Shown piece by piece: positions 12,453 through 25,600 of a stretch of DNA of 64,000 nt. A model generated the notes under the pieces. That model was not told the origin of the DNA and did not search any database. It saw nothing but the letters and a program-made list of their open reading frames with translations. The number at the start of each line of letters is the position of its first letter. The first letter of the stretch is position 1. The DNA is from Anas platyrhynchos (Eukaryota > Chordata > Aves > Anseriformes > Anatidae): NCBI RefSeq assembly GCF_047663525.1, contig NC_092589.1, forward strand, positions 25,417,001 through 25,481,000. The letters run 5' to 3'. The position numbers were made by a program, and so were the translations under genes.

Positions 12453-15400
12453 CTAGAAAAAAAAAACAAAACACAACAAACAAAACCACAAAACCAATAA
12501 GAAACGTTTCTTGGTTTACAGTTCTCATGCTGCCGGAGTCTTAAAGTCTCCCCTCCATCATCGCTCCAGTTTGTTTAGCTTTCCAAGTAAGATAGCAAAT
12601 GAAAGGTTCTTTACAGTAATCTGTTTGTCTCACAGATAAGAGGCTTACCACCCACAGGAAACACTGGCTAAAAGCTGGGGTTGTCTTACTGCTGTAGGAA
12701 ATGCACCCTGGCTGCAGCTCCAGCTTCCCTACTGCAGATTACAGGGCTGCAGATCCCCGAGATGTAACAGATCAGTGAGTGCTGCTGCTACTCCAGGCAC
12801 CTTGGCAAGCCTCGGGCACAGCACAGGCCATGAGCATCACAAAGTTTGAACTAGAGCATAATGGGCAGGACGGATGATTGCTGAACAGTAATCTCTCTCC
12901 AGGGCAAATCTTTACATCTTGTGTTTAAACCCATACTATAAGTACTTGTAGGTTTACTATAACCACGTTTTCTTGGCACAACAATAACATGAAGAGTTCA
13001 ACTCCTACACATAACCTAAGGAGTGGTGGCTTGCCCACCTCACATCTGGTAGAAATGCTGGAAGAGCTGGAATCAGTTAAGATGTGAGATACTTCACTAA
13101 AATAAGCCTTAAACTCGGCAACAACGTCTAGCATCAGATGTTCAATTGAGAGCACAACTAAGATGTGATAACTGAAAATTTACCTGACATTTACTGAAAT
13201 AAGACTTAGTCAAAGAAACTGTTGGATGTCGAGTCCAGTTCCAGTTTCAGAGAAGAGACAAGTTTGGTTTGTTTTTGAAAAATGTAATTATCATTTTTCA
13301 GTACGTATGCTAAATCCTCAAGCCTTCACACCAACTTTTTTAGCTGCTTTATAAGCTTAACTTCCAGATCCTAATATGAGCTCAGTGCCAGGCTTCTTGT
13401 ACATCAAAAGTAGGATTATGTAGGTCAAATCCTGTCCTCTGTCTCTTTTGCAATTTCTTTGTTTTCTGATAGTTTTTGGTAGAATGAACTGAAGGAATTA
13501 TTTAGTCCAGAGTTTTAAGATAAGTAACAAGTTCTTTTGCTACCTGGGCTAGAATAAAAGTTAGCTCTTTCTTCCAATGCTAACATGTCTTTCCAGTAAC
13601 CTAAATAGGCAGATGTGACTGTGAACTCATAAACAATAGATCTGCCAGGAAAGGTGCTGTCATTACAGTGCTTCTTAGAGAAGAGCTGCATTACAGATGA
13701 CAGCTACATCCTTCAAACATCCAGCTGGGGACTATGAGGATTTTTGAGCTCCTGTGTGCTCTAAGTTCCTTTCAAAGGATGGACAACACCATCCTAAGAT
13801 TTCTCTTCCTGCACAGAGGGGATTAGTAGATAACAGCATTAATGTATCTAGCTTATTAGGCCAGAAATCATCTCTTTTGTCCGTAATCAGATAATTCTTT
13901 GAATGCCTGGGTGGAAGAGAGCTAACCATGCGCAGAAAGGGGAGTGTGCTAGCTAGGGAAAGCTTCTTTCATTACCACTGTCCCTGACTGTCCCACTTAC
14001 ATTTTTCGGTGAGGTGGCCACTGCTGCAGCATCCTGTCGTTTTGCGCTGGGACTGCAAGATGACGGGGGGCTGCCAGCTTTGCCAGTCCGTAGCTTCTCT
14101 CCCAGAGCAGACAGCCAGTTTTTTCGTTCAGGTGAACTATTCTCCTTATCTACCACATCCGTGCCTTTTCCACATGGAGATTGGAAAGGAAGAGGGGAAG
14201 TTTGAACACCGGATGGATTAATACGGCTTCCAGAAAGAGAAGGCTCTTTTGGGCTGTGGCTAGAGCCTTCTTGCTCATTATCCAGGTCAGCCAGACTTAG
14301 AGAGCCTTCATCACAAGCTTTCTGCTCTGCAGCCAAGTGACACAAGTTTAGCTTGGACTTCTTAGCCACGTGGTCCAGTTCAGTCACACAGCTACAGGCC
14401 TGCAGACACTTCTGTCTCACGTCGCCTTCCTTGCTGCAGTCGAGCCTCCTCTTGGCACGCTTTTCAACCTGTGAGTGTGGTGCTTTAGGAGTGCTAGATG
14501 TTTCCAGGAGACCTTGTGTGACTTCTGCCAGGGCTTTTCTAGGAGAAAGAGCCTTTTTCCCCACTTCTGGAGGAGAAGAGGATGGAGTCCTGGTAACCCA
14601 GTGTTTAATGGACATTTTGGAGGAAGTCACAGGTTTGGGAGAAGCGCATGGGCTGGCTCCAGTCCGCTTTGCTGGTGTGCAGGCTGCAGCAATTTGGGTT
14701 TTGAGGGAGACTGTAAGAGTGTTTGTAGAAAGAGGAAGGTCTCCAGAATAACTGGGAGCACAGGCAGCTGGACGTGGCGAGGAAACACACGGATTGCCCA
14801 CTGTGACAGCCTTGGCAGGAGTATTCTGTAGGCTGGATGGTGATCCTGGTAGAGGAGAAATAAGTAGTCTAATGAGGTACATAGAACAGCAGATGAAAGG
14901 CAGACCTTTCATAAACGCCCCTTCCAGGCAGGAGATGGATTCAGCACTCACCCTGCTTCTCAGACATACTCTGCTGAACTACAGATTGCATAGATGCTTC
15001 TTATTTCAGTTAAACCGATACAAATCCTATTTAAAATCCTTTATCATATGGCTAAGTATAATACAGTACTGTGGTTTAATGTCTCACTTCTATTCATATT
15101 CCTTCTAAAACTAGAGTCCTTACTTAAGCTATAGCTGAGTGACTGATGGATAGGCAAAACAGATCTTGAATTTTCTAAGTTCATCTAGCCTTGCTGGCAG
15201 CTTTGCAATGGCTTGGTCCAGACAGATCTGTTTTGGGAAGCTGTCTGAGAACAAGGTTGGGTCCCTACCTGCAGCTGGTCACCTGCACAGTCTTTAATGG
15301 GGCCATGACAGAGTTGAGGAACAGAGGTACTGCAAGAAGGTCCCAAGGCTAATTATAATACCACAGAAAATGTATGCTACAATACCTTCACAAATGAATA

Positions 15401-16643
15401 ATGCTGATAGTCATGTGTTAATAGTTGCATATTTTTAAGATAAAAATGCGAGAATGGGAAAGGACGTCCTACTCTCGTCCTTTTCAGAGAGAACTTTCTG
15501 CAGTGCTGTATTAGCATGAAGTTGGTAAATTTTTACCACACCCAGGGAAATGAGAGAAGTTCTTCACCTCCTGAACAAGAACTTCAGTTCCAAAGAAAAT
15601 AAAATCTGTCACTGTAGTTATTTCTTTAAAATAAATGATCCCCAGACAAATATGTCACAATGGCATTTGAGCTCACTAGTCAAGATGTAAAAATCCCGTG
15701 CTCCTTTTTTTTCCTGAATCCCCAGCTTAAGTTTCTGAACGCCCAGCTTATTAAAATGGTAGTCATAGGTATATTTACACTCAGGACCTCATGAGGATTT
15801 CAGTAGTGACAGCGGGAATAATATATAGAAAAGATCTCAATCTGCAGCAACATTGGAGATTTTTTTTTTTTTTTATGGCACCCTCCAGAGACCACATTCA
15901 CAGGTCCCTTAGATGCCTGCTTTCTCATTCATCTAACTTGAGGTGATGCAATTAAGTAGGATAGCACATGAATGCCCCAGGCATTTCCAGTACCGAGCAC
16001 AAGAGCTCTAAATGTTTTCTGTATTCCAGAGGTTTAATCTGAACTCTTAATTCTCAACATTAGCTGCTGTACTGTAAAGCACTTCATTAGGACAATGAGA
16101 AGTCTACTGTGAATAACCTGCCATTTTCTTTAGGTGTCTAGGCTGTCTGACAAATAACATGTCAAGTGATCACCTACACAACTCTTTGATTACATACCCT
16201 AATAAACCTCTTTTGATCTTTCCTTTTACTGCATTATCTAGCCCTTTAAAATACAAGTACTGGTGCACCATACCAGGACCCCATATTAATGGATCCCACT
16301 ACAAATCACCTTAAAGCATAAACAGAATTAAAGGCTTTCCTGATAAAGTGTGCTACCTCATAATAATTTACTTCAGCATGGACTAGGAGAAAGTGACTGC
16401 CAAGATTGGTTCTCTTAATCTTTACTTTAATGAGCACTTACAAAACAATAATATTTAAGCTGGGGAATTTGTTATATTTAAAAATTTAAGCTACTAGAAA
16501 GGAAGAAGCAAACCCAGCAGTTCTCAATCCATAATGACCACCTACAAATTCATACAGCAGATATAAATGTAGCATGACTACCTGGGTATGAGTATTCTCA
16601 GTCTCAAACCAATCTGAGAGTTATACTGTGGAGACAGCAGATA

Positions 16644-16678
<35 letters not shown>

Positions 16679-19600
16679 GTCCTGAGAGTCAGACAGGAAG
16701 CAAACTAGCTACATCCCCAAACCTGAGATAAAGAAAATCAACACGAGGCTTTTTACTAAGACTGCATGCATTATTCAGGCTTCTACTCAGTTCCAGGCTG
16801 TTTCCATTCATGCTGCTGCTCCACAGAGTGTTGCATGCTTGTGCATACTTTAAATACCTGCAGTCAATTTGCCTAACACCAATGCAGGTATTTGAGATGT
16901 TTTCCACCTTCTCTGCTACAAATGCTCTAAAGTGGTATTACGAACCTCCAGATTTAAGACTCACAATTTTTTCCAGGTACGGGCCCACTCCACAAGTTTG
17001 GTTTCACAAAAGCAAAGAGAAAGTAGTGCAACTTAGGGAAACCACAAAAACAGTTTCCAAAGAAAAGGAAATTGCTTGCTACACTTCATGATATAGGTCA
17101 ACAGTTAATACACAACCTCAGCCTCACAACTTGTTCCACATAAATAGGTGGAGAACTACCTAGATCTCACCCCAGCAAGTCTGAAATAGTACTTAGTTGC
17201 CAGTGCCGAATCAATCTCTGCAGATAACTCCTATATTCCATATTCCAACAACACATGCTTTGTGCTCAAGAGCCAAGGTCAGCAGGAAGCCTACTGTTGT
17301 GCTTGCAGTGTCTGTGTACTTCCTTTTCCCTCCTGTGTTGCTTTAATGCAGTAAGAACAATGAGAAATAAGCTATTTTTCCAGTAAAATTGCCAAAACTG
17401 ACTTGTAAAATTTTAGTGTACAAATTAGTTCAGGTTTTAGGCTTATACACTAGACTCATGCTTACTTCTATAAAATACACAAAGTGTATTTTTCAGCCCT
17501 CTCTGTGTGCATGTACACACAAACCGTTTACCAACTACAGAGCAGACCTGGCACTCTCCCTACTATTGTCCTGCAAACTTCCTGCAAGACTTACTCACTG
17601 GCAAAAGGTTAGATGTAACGTTATCCCATTAGTGGGATTTGGAGACCTTCAGCCTTTATTTACGTTAGCCAAGGTGAAATTCATTTGGAAAGTGGCTAGG
17701 AAAGATAGGTGGAACACAGGAAGTCACACCAACAGCTGCTAAAAAGCTATTTTATTCTTAGTTCCAGAGCTACGCTACAGTGAAGCTCATCCTATTTCAC
17801 TCAGGGGAGGGGGTTGTTATTCTCCTTTCACCCACTCTGCTGTAACAAAATGCAAATTTTACACAAGTCAAAGCAGTGCTATGACCCAGGGCTCCTTTTT
17901 GTTCTAAATACTGTCCGGTGAGCAACTTCTCCTCCAGAGAGGAGCAGCAATTCACAATCAAGGCTACATCAGAGACATTGAACTGATTTTTCCTGATAAT
18001 TCTTCAGATGTACATATTATAATCATTTAGACCAACCTTAGGCATTCTTAAGCGTGATATAGGCCAGATCTGCTTGCTAGATTCGAAAGCATGTTGCAAG
18101 GTTTGTCTGATCACCTAGGCTTTGTAGACAGGTATTGCAAATGAATTGATGAATGCTATTGATTAATTTTTGGAACAATTTGATCATATTGTGATTGTCT
18201 ACATGCATTCTTGAAGTCCTTTGACTGAGTGCCATTTGTCTGTACGGACAGTCAGTCCCACTTCACAAAGCTAAAGAAAGATGTAATATCTTTAAACGAC
18301 GTTTAGATGTAGAGCTTAGGGATATGGTTTAGTGGGGACTGTTAGCGTTAGGTCAGAGGTTGGACTCGATGATCTTGAGGTCTCTTCCAACCTAGAAATT
18401 CTGTGATTCTGTGATTAATATCAGCAAAGACGACTGACCAGAGTTCAACTGCTGGGCAAAAGGAACCAATTCAGAGTTCCCAGGCTGTGCCATCAGCCCT
18501 TTACTTGGTAAAATAGGAACTGGAAAAAGCGTATGATCTTACTGCTCTCTGTTATTATTTGACATGAAAAAAAATTTGACTTGCTACAGCTAATAACCAA
18601 ACCCTCTTTAGCTGGAGATGTACGAAAGCAGCTCTGAAGCAAGTGATTCTGGGTTCCAGCTCTGCCAGCTGAATAAGTCCAGGCATCTCCTTTGGCTGTT
18701 CACTTATCAAACCCTGCTGATGCCCACTGAAGACCTGGCTGCCTGACAAGCTATATTAAAAAATATTTACTTTGCAGGCTGGTCATGTAAACTTCATCAT
18801 ACTGTAAGCTACTGCAGCCAGCTCATCTTGGTGGCAGTAGAAGTATTTACAAGTAGAAGTGTCTGCCTGGCTATATGAACTATTGGCTAACACAAAAAGA
18901 AAAAAGAAAGAAAGAAAAAAAAGGGAAGAGTAAGACAAGCCAAGGGCGTTTGTTGGTGAACAGCCAAATTTCAGAAGCCCTGCTGAAGAGCAAGATATCA
19001 CAGGGGCCTTACCTGCTCCACGATGTTCTGTTTTCTTCTGTGTGGCCCAGCCCACCAAGTTGGTTTTACTGGACGCTGACTTCTCCTCCTCAGGACAGTG
19101 TTGTAGGCGCCAAATTCTCACAGTGTTGTCATCAGAGCACGTGGCAATCTGCAACAGAAGTGTGTTTGTTGCAATCCCTGGGGCACTGCAACATGACCTA
19201 GGACAGCTACACCCAACACACCAAGCCAGTACGAATGCAGGGTGAAATCTGGTTGGCAAGGGGACAAGATTTACCCATAAAGCAAATGAAATAACTCAAC
19301 TCTACTTCATTATTGTACCATTGACAAATGTTTGCTTTAAAGGGGAAGGCTGCCTCTCGGGCATAAAGCCTTCAATTCTTTTTGCTAGAGAAATCCCAGC
19401 CACCAGTAACCCTTGGCCTCGCACAGCTCTGTAACAGAACAGCATGCTCAGGAAGGGCCAGTGCATAATTTGCTATTTCCACCACTCACTAGCCAAAAGC
19501 AGACATGCTGCTTCTTGCACCTGCATCTAGGTCTGTCTCTGTTACTCAGGACCTTTTCTGCTTGGGGACAGACACTTGCAGCACACTGAGCAGGTGACAC

Positions 19601-22600
19601 TGGAAGGCTGTTGCACCAGCCTGGTGCACCAGCCTTAAGTGCTATCTCTGCAGACTCAGATGTCTGGCAGAGAAACCAATTCTGCTAGAAACATTCACCT
19701 AGATTCCCGCTGTGGTTCTGTGTGTTACAAAATGATCTGCAGAAGTTATTTCAAACAAGCAGCAGCATCTACCAAAGCCACGCTTTTATGGCTCTCTTTG
19801 AACAGGTTATCTGGTGACTCACCTGGGAATCACCAGCAAGAAGGAAACGCTGTGGCCCAAGTTCGTAGTAATGTGGATGAGAAAATGTCTATACCGTGAC
19901 ACCAACATTGTAACCCCAGAAAGCAACCTGGCCTCTCAAATCACTTCAGGCAGCTTACTGACCTTTCTTAGCATCACGTTTTCACTTCTCTCCATGCTTC
20001 AGTCTGTAAAGCAGGTAACTATTTTTCACTTGTGTTGGTATAGATTTTAAAAGGCTGCATTGCTCTGCATTTCCAAATCATAATGATCAGGATGGTGGGC
20101 CATGCAGACCAGAGATTTTATCCAAAATACCAATTCACATATTTTTCTGTATCTTATACAGCTAGAATAATTCTAAATGTCTGTCTGCAAGACTCTCCTA
20201 TATTGTAAAGTTTTTCTGAACACCTGGTGCTGCAGTGAAAGCTAAGTAAAGTGGCTGACTTGCATACCTATGGGATGCAAGAAACTCTATTATTAGGATA
20301 CTGTCTAGGATTTTTCAGAGTTACTTCTCATTTTGAGCTAGGCTAGTCACTTAAACCAGCTTCCTCTGTTAATTCCCTTCCTTCTAGTGATACTTGGGGC
20401 ATAATAACTGACATAAACATCAACTGCAGGTTTTTGCATCTACACACAAATATTTGTCAAAAAACAGCTCAGATCTTGAAAAAAGTCACAATGAAAGAGT
20501 CCATGCGTTTTTTAGAGGGCATTCAAAATTTCTTACCACTCTGTACAAGACTGACAGATGTATCAGTGGTCAGACACGTAAGTATGGAGCCACAAAGCAA
20601 GCTTTTGGCTTTTGAAAGCCCTGATGACATGGTTTCACAGTTTTGTCTCTCACAAGTAGTGTACCAACCTCTCATTAGGAGAAGTCTTTGTTCATTTACA
20701 GTTTGCTAGGTCTTATCAAATAGCCCAAATTATTAAAAAAAAAAAAAAAAAAAAAAAGAAAAATTTCTGATACTTGTACTCATGCAACAAGCTTGGTTTA
20801 CTGCCCACCCCCTCCTCCCGAATGAACATTTTTAGAAATTATTAACTAAGAACTTCCTTCCAAATCAACAAATATTGCCGCAATTTTGAAAAGCAAATAT
20901 TATCACATTACATCTATTGTTTCATAGGGAAGACAATTTTTCAGAAAACAAACCTTAGTGAAGTCTGAAGGACACCAAGCAATGGAAGTAACCTCTTGAG
21001 AGTGACCAACAAGTATCCTTGGAGGCAGGCTGGGTTCAGAAACCTGTAAATTCCATAGGAAAATAAGTATAAAATCACAAGACCCACAGCCTAATATACA
21101 CCACTAAGAAGGGCCTCCACAGCCCACCTGTGAAGCATGCAAATACTTTGTCTTTCCCATATCAGACAGGTAAGTTAAATGCTCCCTGCCTGTAATCATA
21201 GTCCATTGCAGCTGAGAGGTGAACCCAGACCTAAATCCCTGTTCCTTACTTCCAAGACTTCTTTTTGGCACTGGCTGCCTGAGGAGTTGTTGCCTGTTCA
21301 GTGGACCATGTAGAATAAGACCAGAGTTTACTTCACCACTGCGTGGACTAACCAGAGATGTCTTAATGCTCTTCCTTCCCCACAGAGCATCCCCACATCA
21401 CGTACTGTTGGCAATCTCTTCTGAGAGACATGGACTGACAGAGCTCTGAGAATCAGTTTGTATTTCATCTCTAGAGCTGAAGTAGCTGGCCAGCACTGAG
21501 AGGTACAGACTTTCCCGGAAACACTTGCTTAACTCCAGCTGCACGTGGGATTTCTACCAGAGCTGTCAACCCAACACACCACACGAGCGTTTTACTACGT
21601 TAAGAAACTATCTGTTCTAGGTAAGATGCTTAAAAGTTTGGGAAGCACATTGAGAATAGGTAAATACATTCTGCTGCTATTTTGCAAATGTCCCTACCAC
21701 AAACGGTTTATTAAGCAAACAAACAAACAAAAAAAAAAACCCACACCACCAGAAGTTCAATAGATGAATCTTCACTGGCTTCAGAACTGGTATTTGCATG
21801 GCTGCCAAATGTCTGAACCTCTTTCAGCCAACCAACTGGACCACAAAGCCTGTTAAGAGTTCACAAAAGTGCTCCCTATAGCACACACACCCGTTAAACT
21901 CAAACCCTGTTTCTCTTTAACCGTTCATAAATATTTCTCATTTTTATTATTGATCCATATTATTATTACTCTTCAATCACAGCTCATGTGATAGATACAG
22001 CCGAAGTTAGCATTAGGTGGCCCAAGGAAGAAAACACACAAACATGCACACACAGATTACATCCAAGCTTTGCATGCTTTCAGCAGACAATCCGTTCCAG
22101 ATCTATGAGTCACCATTATTGACGTGATATTATAAGGGGGATTTATAAGGAGGATTTGCATACATGACTAAGTGAATGAACTGATCCTTTACTGTGTGGG
22201 AAAAGGAGTAGATGTTACATACAGATTTCAAAGAAAGATGCAAAACATCTGGGAAGGCTTCTGACTTAACACAGAAAGTTTTTGGTCTTGTTTTTATTAA
22301 TTTTTCCCTTGTGGATCACCTCCTATAGCACCCTGTAGAATTGTAATTGAATATCCAGCTTCTGAATCTTGTAACTTGTTGTGATATTGTGAGAAAAATC
22401 AGGTTCTTCATAACAGGCCATATTTTCTCCCCAATATAGCAGAGGCAATCACTGACTAAATATCCACTAAATGCCTTGTTCAGATTATTCCTTCTCTGCA
22501 AAATATGCAACATCATGGAAACTAAATGCCTATTTAGGGAATAATCAACAGAGGTGCAGAGAACACCTTCATTTACTGATAGCAGTCTTGCAATGCACAC

Positions 22601-25600
22601 ATAACAGACTGAGTAGTCACTAGTAGTCACTGACTCCTGAAAGGAAAGCAGAGGAAGAGAATAACTCTTGCTAGCAGAGGAAGAGAATAACTCTTGCTGG
22701 ACCAAACTGGTTTTACACTGCAGTGGTGTAAATTAAACCAATTACACCCAATTTACATTACTGTGTACTAAAGTAGGATAGGATGCATTCATTAGAATAT
22801 GAACAAGGAGGAGGCCAACCTACACCACCCATACTTGGGTGCTAGAAAAAAAAATGCATTAGCAAGAGTTTTGTATTTCCTTATTTCCCTGGAATGCTGA
22901 TGTATTTAGAGTCCAGAAACCCTCATTTTTAGCCCTGCTTCCTAAGGAAGGGTGGCTTCTGCAGCAAGGGGACCCATCTGTCTACTTCAACCTTTGGCTG
23001 AAATTGTTCAGCAGGTCCACACCCAAAAGAGGGCAGTGATCTTGGAACAGCTTCATGCTGATGAGATGGAGCATGCAGCCAGTGTTCCCATGGAGCAAGG
23101 CAGGCAGAACTGCAGCCCTGTCCATTGCATTTGGCAGAAGACAGTTGGCCAGCCTGTGCATTTTAAGTCAAGATTAGCCACAGCCCATGCTGCTTTTTGC
23201 CTGATTTGACAGGATATCGTTGGGGAAGTCAGAGCTATTGTGGTAAGGTTAAGAAACAGAGAAACCTAGGAAGTGAGACTTTATTACTCTACTCATTGAA
23301 CAGCTGTTGCATCCATTATCAGCGTAAAATGGTGTGTATAGTTTTATGCTTAATGATACAAAAGCACATACATTCCAACACTGGGTAAGACAGACCAAAG
23401 GGTAGCTTAATATAGTTATATTGAAGGATAATGGAGCCGTGGAAGTGTATATCTATGAACTATATTGTTTATTACCAGGGAGGTAGGTCAGCTAGATACC
23501 ATTCTGCAGACAGAAACTTCTCTGCTCTCTGGCTTTTATGATCTTAGGGTTGTTTGAGTCAGTTCATTAACTGACAGATTAATAATTAAAAAAAAACAAC
23601 CCAACACAATAAAGTGAATGTTCATTGTCTGAAAGTGATGTTATACACGGAAGCAGACTGAAACAGCACTCTCGTCAGCAATACCTTCTAGCCACAGTAT
23701 TTCCTGGGAACTGCTGACCCAAGCACAGCTTGGCATTGCTTCCAAAGTTCCTCAAAGAAATAATCTAGGCGGACAATGTCTTGTTCTATCTTTTATTCCT
23801 TGATAAGGTCTTGGTCTGCCTTTTATTCCTCTCTAGATATGGAAAGATAGCACTCTTCATTAAATTCTTTCCAACATTACCTGTTAACTGTTCACGAAAT
23901 ATCTAAGCATATATTTTTCACAGTACTCTAAGTCCTCATCCCATTAAAAGATACACACGTTTCAATGTCAGTAAAAAGTCTTCCAACATTTAAGACAAAT
24001 TAAGAAGCCTCTGCATATGACAGATCTGAGAAAGAGACCAAGTTTTGCTGAAGGTTTGTCTTTCTAACATGCCTATGGGAATAAAAGAAAAGTGATTACC
24101 CGATTACTTATTTGTTAAGTATGTAATATGATCTGTCACCCACATGTGACAGCAATAGAAGCCTCCTGTATGCAAATAGCTTTTAAATATATTTGCATAA
24201 ACATTGAGATGTTATGACATCCTTGAATGCTCCTGACCCAGTTCCAGCCACTTTTCCACGAAAAAGCCAAAACACATGAATGCAGGATGCACAGCCCAGG
24301 TTTCCACAGGTATTTTTGCTGAACTTGCAAAGAACTGAGGAAGGTTAAAATTACACTCCTTGACATGGAACTGGCCATGCTATTGCACTCCTGCTACTTC
24401 TGAGTAAGCAACCTAGCTGCTTACAAGAAGTGTTCTCACAATCAAAGGGACTACATGCTCAAACCACAAAAGGGTGACCCTCTTCTCTCACCTTTCTATT
24501 TTACTTTCAAATTCATTGTGAACAGGGCAAACAATTCAATAGTCCCTAAAATTACCCAGAACCTGAAATGAGCAGTCACCTGCAGCTTCTGTCTACTCTA
24601 CTTGAGATAGGAAGTCTACTCTATTCCTGTACAGCTGTAAACTATGGAGAACAGAACTTGAAGCACGCCTTATTCTGAGGTCCCTGCTATTAACTTTGTG
24701 ACATTTGCATTTCCTACACGTCAGCACAAGATGCCAAGTGACTAAGCCTCTCAGCTGTCAGACAGTGCTTTGGAATTTTGCTGAAGGCTCTGGCTGAGCC
24801 CTCGCTGTAATACAAAGGCTTTAACTACTGCAAATTAAGTATGAGAAAAAGCTAAATCTGCAGCAAGAGCTAGAAAAGGGGGGTGGGGAAGCGTGCCCTT
24901 TAAAACAATTGTTTTTGTGTGTGTGTGTTGTTTTTTTTTCCCCTAATGTGCTCCATTGCTAAATATGAACCAAGAACTGTCTACTCGTCACAGTTGCCTA
25001 AATCAACAGGATCGAAAGAGGACTGTAATGCCCATTAAAACCAGATTACAATCGGCAACTTGCAATAAGCAGCAGTGATGAGAGATGTATTGATGGCAGG
25101 AGGTTAGCTCTGCTTCACATTAGCTGCATCTAGCCTGGACAGCAACATGCTCTGGGCACAACATGCCAGGAGCTAACCCCACGCTGCTTTAAGTAGGAGT
25201 GGGAGGCAGGGAGTGTCCTACATGAACATGAAAAGCAAATGAAACGAAAGAGCAGAGCACTTCTGGGCAGCCAGCCTGGGCAGGCCCGCTCCCTTGGGTT
25301 TCTCCCAAGCGTCTCACCTTCCAGATGTACGCGTTGCAGTCACTCGAGCCGCTCACCAGGAACTGGTCATCTGGGCTAGTACTAGATTTGATGTAAAAGC
25401 TGGAGTTCTGGTGTCCGCTGAAAACCGCCACTGTGAGAAAAAACAGTGAAAGTAAAAACACCACTCAGCGCACAGCTGTGGGGTTGGTTGCATAAGCAGG
25501 GCTGATCTTACAGGCTTTTCCTGCCCAGCCACGTATCCTCTAGAGAAAGTGGTTGTACTGCTCCCTTGCTCTAGGGCTCCGAGCTCCAGCCGGCAGGTAG

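Larger units (their letters stand above)
14846..19012 (-). other. DTL: DTL intron 13
   Basis: A 4.2-kb intron holding a CR1 3' end (18289-18416) and an A29 run at 16647-16675. Nothing else recognised. Confidence 0.9.

Noticed and set aside
13953-14951. 332-codon minus-strand open frame as a stand-alone gene
   Set aside because: It is DTL exon 14 read through its acceptor (14846) and donor (14000). The flanking residues are intronic, and the joined exons match the DTL family.
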